A stretch of 64,000 bases of DNA from Sphaerotilus hippei (GTDB lineage Bacteria; Pseudomonadota; Gammaproteobacteria; Burkholderiales; Burkholderiaceae_C), in assembly GCF_003201595.1 (NCBI RefSeq), contig NZ_QJJS01000001.1:62001-126000 (forward strand), in the 5' to 3' direction. The translations under genes and the position numbers were made by a program. Within the stretch, counting starts at the first letter, position 1, and the number at the start of each line of letters is the position of its first letter. The notes under the pieces were generated by a model, which saw only the letters and a program-made list of their open reading frames with translations, was not told the DNA's origin and made no database searches. Shown in pieces: positions 59,309-64,000 of this stretch.

Positions 59309-59818
59309 ATGGGTCTGTTCGACATGTTCAAGAGCGACACCGGCGACAAGATGACGCCCCACCTCGCCTTCACCACCGCGCTGATCTACATCATGTCGGC
59401 CGACGGCGAGATGGACAGCGAAGAGGTCGGTCACCTGCTGTCCGTGCTGGGCGGCCAGGACGACGGCAAGGGCACGATCGGGGTCGGTGCCCAGAACCAG
59501 GCCCTGCTGGACGCGGCACTGAAGTACCGCCGGAAGAATTCGCTCGAGACCTTCCTGGCCGAAGCCGCTCCGCTGCTCAGCGATGCCCAGAAGATGTGCA
59601 TCATGGTCAACCTGATCGACTCCTCGCTGGCCGACGGCCAGCCCGAGCCGGAAGAGCAGGCGATGTTCGCCAAGTTCCTGAGCGCCTTCGGCATCAGCGA
59701 GGAGCGTTTCCGCCCCTTCTTCGAGGTCATCATGCTCAAGGCCGACCGCACGGTCTTCACCAACCAGAGCCACCCGAAGAACCAGCCGGGCTACCAGGTC
59801 AAGCTCGCGCTGAACTGA
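59309..59818 (+). CDS. TerB-family (tellurite resistance-like) protein
   Basis: A 169-residue protein from ATG 59309. It has the TerB-like helical core LAFTTALIYIMSADGEMDSEEVGHLLSVLGG, then LIDSSLADGQPEPEEQAMFAKFLSAFGISEERF, with repeated Asp/Glu near D-G-E and D-G-Q that may bind calcium or metal. No other ter genes follow. TerB proteins appear as stress or phage-defence adaptors, so a signalling role is possible but unproven. Confidence 0.78.
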   Translation: MGLFDMFKSDTGDKMTPHLAFTTALIYIMSADGEMDSEEVGHLLSVLGGQDDGKGTIGVGAQNQALLDAALKYRRKNSLETFLAEAAPLLSDAQKMCIMVNLIDSSLADGQPEPEEQAMFAKFLSAFGISEERFRPFFEVIMLKADRTVFTNQSHPKNQPGYQVKLALN

Positions 59819-59841
59819 TCCCCGGCTTCACGCCTCACGCC

Positions 59842-60417
59842 TCACAGCGTGATGCGTGTGCCCAGCACCACCAGGAACTGGCCTATCCAGGCCGGGTGCG
59901 CCGGCCAAGCCGGCGCGGTGACCAGATTGCCGTCGGTGATGGCCTGGTCGACCGGGATGCCGACGTACTCGGCGCCGGCCAGTTCCACTTCCACCTGGCA
60001 GGCCGGATAGGCCGACACCCGCCGGCCCTTGATCAGGCCCGTGGCCGCCAGCAGCTGCGCGCCGTGGCAGACCGCCGCCACCGGCTTGCCCTCCTCCAGG
60101 AAATGCCGCGTCATGGCCACCACGCTGGCGTGCATGCGCAGGTATTCGGGCGCCCGACCACCGGGGATCACCAGCGCGTCATAACGGTCCACCTTCACGT
60201 CGGCGAAGCCGAAATTGAGCGTGAAGCGGTGGCCGGGCTTTTCGCTGTAGGTCTGCGCACCCTCGAAATCGTGGATCGCCGTCATCACGAAGTCGCCGGC
60301 CTTCTTGTCCGGGGCGACGGCGTGCACCGTGTGGCCCACGGCCTGCAGTGCCTGGAAGGGCACCATGGTCTCGTAGTCTTCGGCGTAGTCGCCGCACAGC
60401 ATCAGGATCTTGCTCAT
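59842..60417 (-). CDS. DJ-1/PfpI-family protein
   Basis: A 191-residue protein with the nucleophile elbow A-V-C-H-G-A ([21 protein letters not shown]) and the amino-terminal [24 protein letters not shown]. Members are glyoxalase/deglycase or chaperone-like. It converges with the TerB-like gene (23 bp between stops). The GlxA-type regulator gene lies 106 bp upstream on the same strand. Confidence 0.9.
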   Translation of the reverse strand: MSKILMLCGDYAEDYETMVPFQALQAVGHTVHAVAPDKKAGDFVMTAIHDFEGAQTYSEKPGHRFTLNFGFADVKVDRYDALVIPGGRAPEYLRMHASVVAMTRHFLEEGKPVAAVCHGAQLLAATGLIKGRRVSAYPACQVEVELAGAEYVGIPVDQAITDGNLVTAPAWPAHPAWIGQFLVVLGTRITL

Positions 60418-60523
60418 GGCTCGTCTCCGGGGTCAGTGGGAAGGACGAGTCCATTGTCGAAAACCCGCCGCCACGGCGGGTAGTAGCCGCCTGTGGTCGA
60501 AACTGGGGTTCTCCCTGAGTGGA

Positions 60524-61615
60524 TCAGGCCACCCGCAGTGCCGGCCGGCTGCCGATCGCCGGCGGCACGAACAGGCCGGCGCGGTCGGTCGGCAGGGCCG
60601 TGACCCCGGCCCCGAGCCGCCCCTTGCGCCGATGGTCGCTGGGTGCATGGCCGAACAGCGCCCGGTAGGCCTTGCAGAAGTGCGACGAGGACTGGAAGCC
60701 GCAGGCCACGGTGATCTGCATGATGGGAGCGCTGCTGTGGGTCAGCAGCTCGCGGGCGCGGCGCAGGCGCAGGTTCATGTAGTGCTGCGCCGGGTTCATG
60801 CTGTAGTAGCGGTGGAACAGCCGCTCCAGTTGGCGCAGCGAGATGCCGGTGGCCGCGGCGATCTCCGACAGCGTCAGCGGCTCCTCGATGTTGGCGGCCA
60901 TCAGCTCGGCGGCCTCGATCAGGTGCTCGTAGCCCGGCCCGATGCACTCGGGCTGCGGCAGGCGCTGCTGGTCGGTCGGGGCGCGCACCCGGTCGACGAT
61001 GAACTGCTCGGAGATGTCCATCGCGAGCTTGTTGCCGTGGTGGCCGCGGATCAGGTGCAGCATCAGGTGCAGCGGCGCGGTGCCGCCCGACGCGGTGCTG
61101 CGGTCGCGGTCGATCAGGAACACCTCCTGGGCGAAATGCACCTTCGGGAAGGCCTCGCGGATCGCCGCCAGGTTCTCCCAGTGCACCGCGCAGCGGTAGC
61201 CGTCGAGCACGCCCGCGGCCGCCAGCGCATGGGTGCCGGTGCACAGCGAGCCCAGTGCCTGGCCGCGCGAGGCGCGGCGCCGCAGGTCGGCCCGCACCAG
61301 CTCCGTGGTGGCGCTCTGCACCTCCACGCCCCCGCAGACGAACATCAGCTCGCAGTCGTCGAGTGTCGACAGGCTCGCACCGTGATCCACCCTCAGGCCG
61401 TTGCTGGCCTCGACCAGCTCACCGCCCGAGCCCACCACGGTCCAGCGGTAGAGCTCGCGCCGGCTGAGGTAGTTGGCCATGCGCAGGGCCTCGAGCGCGT
61501 TGGCGAACGCGATCATCGAGTAGTTCTGCAGCAGCAGGAAGCCGATGTGCCTCGGCGGTGGAGCTTCGGTGCGCGGGGTAGGGGCCATGGCGGGTGCGGT
61601 GTTGAGCGTGGACAT
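60524..61615 (-). CDS. gbdR: GlxA-type AraC regulator, GbdR-like (glycine betaine/choline)
   Basis: A 363-residue protein with an amino-terminal DJ-1/PfpI-like domain (HIGFLLLQNYSMIAFANALEALRMANYLSRRELYRWTVV) and a carboxy-terminal AraC helix-turn-helix (ITVACGFQSSSHFCKAYRALFGHAPSDHRR). It closely resembles Pseudomonas GbdR, the activator of glycine betaine and dimethylglycine catabolism, and the ProVW transporter and betaine-type ferredoxin next to it support this. It follows proW on the same strand with 28 bp between. Confidence 0.83.
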   Translation of the reverse strand: MSTLNTAPAMAPTPRTEAPPPRHIGFLLLQNYSMIAFANALEALRMANYLSRRELYRWTVVGSGGELVEASNGLRVDHGASLSTLDDCELMFVCGGVEVQSATTELVRADLRRRASRGQALGSLCTGTHALAAAGVLDGYRCAVHWENLAAIREAFPKVHFAQEVFLIDRDRSTASGGTAPLHLMLHLIRGHHGNKLAMDISEQFIVDRVRAPTDQQRLPQPECIGPGYEHLIEAAELMAANIEEPLTLSEIAAATGISLRQLERLFHRYYSMNPAQHYMNLRLRRARELLTHSSAPIMQITVACGFQSSSHFCKAYRALFGHAPSDHRRKGRLGAGVTALPTDRAGLFVPPAIGSRPALRVA

Positions 61616-61643
61616 CGAGGCGGCGGCGGGTCCGGGCGGGCGC

Positions 61644-62513
61644 TCAGCGTTCGACCTTGACGGTGCCGAAGCTTTCGGTCAGCCGGTCGAGGATGATGGC
61701 CAGCAGCACCACGGCGAGCCCGCTCTCGAAGCCCAGGCCGATGTCCAGGCGCTGGATGCTGGCGAGCACGTCGTTGCCCAGGCCGCCCGCGCCGACCATC
61801 GAGGCGATGATCACCATCGACAGCGCCATCATGATGGTCTGGTTGACCCCGGCCATCAGCGTGGGCAGGGCGATCGGCAGCTGCACCTTCCACAGCAGCT
61901 GCAGCGAGGTGCAGCCGAAGGCCTGGCCCGCCTCGACCTGCTCGGCGTTGACCTGGCGGATGCCCAGGCTGGTCAGGCGCACCACCGGCGGCATCGCGAA
62001 CACGACGGTGGCCAGGATGCCCGGCACCCGGCCCAGGCCGAAGACCATCGCCGCCGGGATCAGGTAGACGAAGGCCGGCATGGTCTGCATGAAGTCCAGC
62101 ACCGGGCGCACCAGCGCGTTGAAGCGCTCGCTGCGGGCGCACAGGATGCCCAGCGGCACGCCGGCCACCAGGCTGATGATCGTGGCCGAGAACACCAGGG
62201 CCAGCGTCACCATGGTCTGGTTCCAGAAGCCGGTGATCGTGATGATCATCAGGCTGACGGCGACGAAGAGGCCGAACTTCCAGTTCAGCCGCCACACGCC
62301 CAGCGCGACGAACGCCAGGATGCCGATCCACGAGGGCAGGGCCAGGAAGGCGCCCTCGATCTGCTCGGCAAAGCCCTCGACGATCGCGCCGATGGCGTCG
62401 AAGAACGAGCCGCCGTGCTCGAGCATCAGCTTGACGCCGTCGTTGACCAGCGCACCCAGCGGCAGCATGCCCTTGGTGTCGCCCAGCAGTTGGTTCAGGA
62501 AATCAGCAGACAT
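61644..62513 (-). CDS. proW: Glycine betaine/proline ABC transporter permease (ProW-like)
   Basis: A 289-residue inner-membrane permease. The BPD_transp_1 domain contains [58 protein letters not shown] and the EAA loop [32 protein letters not shown]. It overlaps the proV stop by 11 nt, so it is co-translated. The system likely imports choline, betaine or another quaternary amine. No binding-protein gene (proX) is in the window. Confidence 0.93.
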   Translation of the reverse strand: MSADFLNQLLGDTKGMLPLGALVNDGVKLMLEHGGSFFDAIGAIVEGFAEQIEGAFLALPSWIGILAFVALGVWRLNWKFGLFVAVSLMIITITGFWNQTMVTLALVFSATIISLVAGVPLGILCARSERFNALVRPVLDFMQTMPAFVYLIPAAMVFGLGRVPGILATVVFAMPPVVRLTSLGIRQVNAEQVEAGQAFGCTSLQLLWKVQLPIALPTLMAGVNQTIMMALSMVIIASMVGAGGLGNDVLASIQRLDIGLGFESGLAVVLLAIILDRLTESFGTVKVER

Positions 62514-63549
62514 GGCGGGTACTCGCGATCTTGACCAGCAGGCTCTTGGGCGTGATGCAGCCCAGCAGGTGTTCGGCGTCGTCGAAGACGCTCACGGGTT
62601 GATCCAGACCAAGCACGGTCTTCATCGCGTCGGGCAGAGTGGTAGTGGCCGGAAGTCTGGTCATGCCCTGGATGAACGGAAAATCGGCCGACGGCATCGC
62701 ACTGTCGACCAGGTCCGCCGCGGTCAGGTAGCGCGAGGTGTCCACCCCCTTGAAGAAGCGGCGCACGTAGTCGTTGGCCGGTCGGGTCACGATCTCGTGC
62801 GGCGAGCCTTCCTGCACCAGGTTGCCCCCTTCCATGATGGCGATGCGGGTGCCGATCTTCAGCGCCTCCTCCAGGTCGTGCGAGACGAAGAAGATGGTGC
62901 GGCGCTGCTCGCGCTGCAGGTCGAGCATCAGGTCCTGCATCTCGTTGCGCTTGAGCGGGTCCAGCGCCGAGAAGGCTTCATCCATCAGCAGGATGTCCGG
63001 GTCCACCGCCAGCGCCCGGGCCAGCCCGACCCGCTGCTGCATGCCCCCCGACAGCTGCGACGGGTACTTCTGCGCATAGGTCTTCAGCCCCACCTGCTCG
63101 AGCGCGTCCATCACCTTGCGCTTGTAGTCCAGGCGCGCCATGCCGGCGATCTCCAGACCGAAGGCGACGTTGTCGAACACCGTGCGGTGCGGCATCAGCG
63201 CGAAGCTCTGGAACACCATCGCCACCCGCTTGCGGCGCCAGCGCACCAGTTCGCCCTCGGGCAGCCTGGCCACGTCCTGGCCGTCGATCGTGATCGATCC
63301 GGCGGTGGGCTCCACCAGCCGGTTGATCAGCCGGATCAGCGTCGACTTGCCCGAGCCCGACAGGCCCATCAGCACGTAGATGTCGCCGGCATTGACATTG
63401 AAGCTGACCTTGTTGACCCCCACCACCTGGCCGGTGCGCTGGAAGATGTCGTCCTTGCCGACACCTTGGCGCAGCAGCGCCAGGGCCTGCTCGGGACGAG
63501 GGCCGAAAACCTTGGTCAACTCGCGTACCTGAATCTTGGGTTCAGACAT
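62503..63549 (-). CDS. proV: Glycine betaine/proline ABC transporter ATP-binding protein (ProV-like)
   Basis: A 348-residue ATPase. Walker A is [10 protein letters not shown], signature [15 protein letters not shown], Walker [15 protein letters not shown], all ProV-like. After the ATPase a CBS-like carboxy-terminal region (about 270-345; [18 protein letters not shown]) is present, as in osmoregulated OpuA. It is the first gene of proV-proW-gbdR on the minus strand. The SD-like CCAGGATG lies ahead of its ATG. Confidence 0.94.
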   Translation of the reverse strand: MSEPKIQVRELTKVFGPRPEQALALLRQGVGKDDIFQRTGQVVGVNKVSFNVNAGDIYVLMGLSGSGKSTLIRLINRLVEPTAGSITIDGQDVARLPEGELVRWRRKRVAMVFQSFALMPHRTVFDNVAFGLEIAGMARLDYKRKVMDALEQVGLKTYAQKYPSQLSGGMQQRVGLARALAVDPDILLMDEAFSALDPLKRNEMQDLMLDLQREQRRTIFFVSHDLEEALKIGTRIAIMEGGNLVQEGSPHEIVTRPANDYVRRFFKGVDTSRYLTAADLVDSAMPSADFPFIQGMTRLPATTTLPDAMKTVLGLDQPVSVFDDAEHLLGCITPKSLLVKIASTRHVC

Positions 63550-63746
63550 CCTGGCCTCCTCGGGCTGTTTGAATTCGGTGGGGTGCCGTCATGTTCGCAA
63601 ACCCTGTGCCATTGATGCACCATGTTTGCCCTCGTGTCATGGACGGCGCTCCGCGAACGCCCCGACGGATCGGGGCGGTGTGCATCACATCGTGGGCAGC
63701 CCGCACGGTCACGGTGCGCGCTGCCGGGTTCATGGGCCGACCGTGC
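63550..63746. promoter_or_regulatory. Intergenic region before proV (promoter region, hairpin)
   Basis: A 197-bp gap with no gene. It contains a perfect 8-bp hairpin CGCCCCGA/TCGGGGCG (63658-63677) after the ferredoxin stop and the spaced inverted repeat GCAAAC...GTTTGC (63597-63629). The latter could be an operator of the betaine regulator, but no specific motif is established. Confidence 0.3.
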
Positions 63747-64000
63747 TCAGCGGTCGAGTTCCAGATCGCTCAGCGGCTGGCTGCAGCAGGGCAGGAACCA
63801 GCCCTGCGCGACTTCGCGCGGGCGCAGTCCGCCACCCTGCTGCATCTGCACCTCGCCGGACAGCTTGCGGGTGCGGCAGGTGCCGCACACGCCGTTCGAG
63901 CAGGAGAAGGGCAGCCGCAGCCCGGCCCGCTGGGCTGCCTGCAGCACCGTCTCGCCGGCACTGCAGGCAAACCGTTCGCCGCGCTGGCGCAGCTGGATCT
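63747..64000 (-). CDS. [2Fe-2S] ferredoxin-type reductase domain, carboxy-terminal part (continues beyond window)
   Basis: The reading frame enters from the right edge and ends at TGA 63747-63749. About 84 residues are visible, with the plant-type ferredoxin Cys motif C-S-N-G-V-C-G-T-C-x(n)-C (SCSNGVCGTCRTRKL ... PCCSQPL). The pattern QMQQGGGLRPREVAQGWFLPCCSQPL resembles the carboxy-terminal ferredoxin of GbcB, the reductase of glycine betaine demethylase. With the adjacent GbdR-like regulator and ProVW transporter this suggests a betaine catabolic module, but the amino-terminal part is outside the window. Confidence 0.72.
   Translation of the reverse strand, partial: IQLRQRGERFACSAGETVLQAAQRAGLRLPFSCSNGVCGTCRTRKLSGEVQMQQGGGLRPREVAQGWFLPCCSQPLSDLELDR

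Noticed and set aside
59309-59818. TerB plus terC (51484) as a tellurite-resistance/phage-defence ter operon
   Set aside because: The two genes are 7 kb apart, and no terZADE, terF or related partner genes are near. Each is better seen as a stand-alone family member.

Overview
The window is about 64 kb of GC-rich bacterial chromosome that looks like a betaproteobacterium of the order Burkholderiales, most like the Leptothrix/Sphaerotilus/Rubrivivax group. This rests on gene content and order: mnmG-rsmG-parA, rpoN beside lptAB, aceK, dacA-ybeD, DUF2788, paired CHR chromate transporters and GbdR-type betaine genes. The genus is an inference. No tRNA, rRNA, CRISPR array, prophage or complete insertion sequence was recognised. 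Nearly all genes look like resident, codon-matched chromosomal genes.

Left part (1-27 kb). The 3' part of mnmG, then rsmG, a LysE exporter and parA. Four parS-like sites lie inside coding sequence between 1.0 and 5.0 kb, but parB does not follow parA. Next come a metallo-beta-lactamase-fold hydrolase, a LiuR-like MerR regulator with an 18-bp palindrome, beta-carbonic anhydrase, and aceK coupled to a second LysE-type exporter. A minus-strand block carries rpoN, lptB, lptA, a dsbA-like gene, a SPOR/FtsN-like gene and argS. Then a kinase/cyclic-nucleotide-domain fusion, a PsiF-repeat protein, a HemJ-like protein, VanZ family, a thioredoxin-like ferredoxin, an alpha/beta hydrolase, dacA-type PBP and ybeD, several membrane or signalling proteins (DUF2788, DUF2189, HDOD), a lipase-like hydrolase and fadD.

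Centre (26.9-27.9 kb). A dense cluster of DnaA-box-like 9-mers (six exact TTGTCCACA plus variants) flanks a small SET-domain gene and is followed by an AT-rich tract that is extreme for this genome. With the nearby parS sites, this makes a candidate replication origin without dnaA beside it. It is the most interesting non-coding signal in the window.

Right part (28-64 kb). A Pat-type protein acetyltransferase, an AraC regulator, an ECF sigma/zinc-finger pair, a LysR-EamA divergent pair, a 2OG-Fe(II) oxygenase, DUF2520 and MazG-like genes. The branched-chain amino acid ABC transporter livHMGF + livK follows, preceded by three stem-loops and a possible leader peptide rich in Ile/Leu codons. Then a methyltransferase-transglutaminase pair and an FMN riboswitch controlling a type II lumazine synthase with a DTW-domain tRNA-modifying enzyme. 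Next are a nuclease-helicase of the DinG family overlapping nhaR, divergent terC and a Bax-inhibitor-1 protein, zwf, CBS and NRDE proteins, a chromate transporter pair, a porin gene remnant and a TerB-like protein. The window ends with a quaternary-amine module (GbdR-like regulator, ProV/ProW transporter, and the end of a betaine-demethylase-type ferredoxin).
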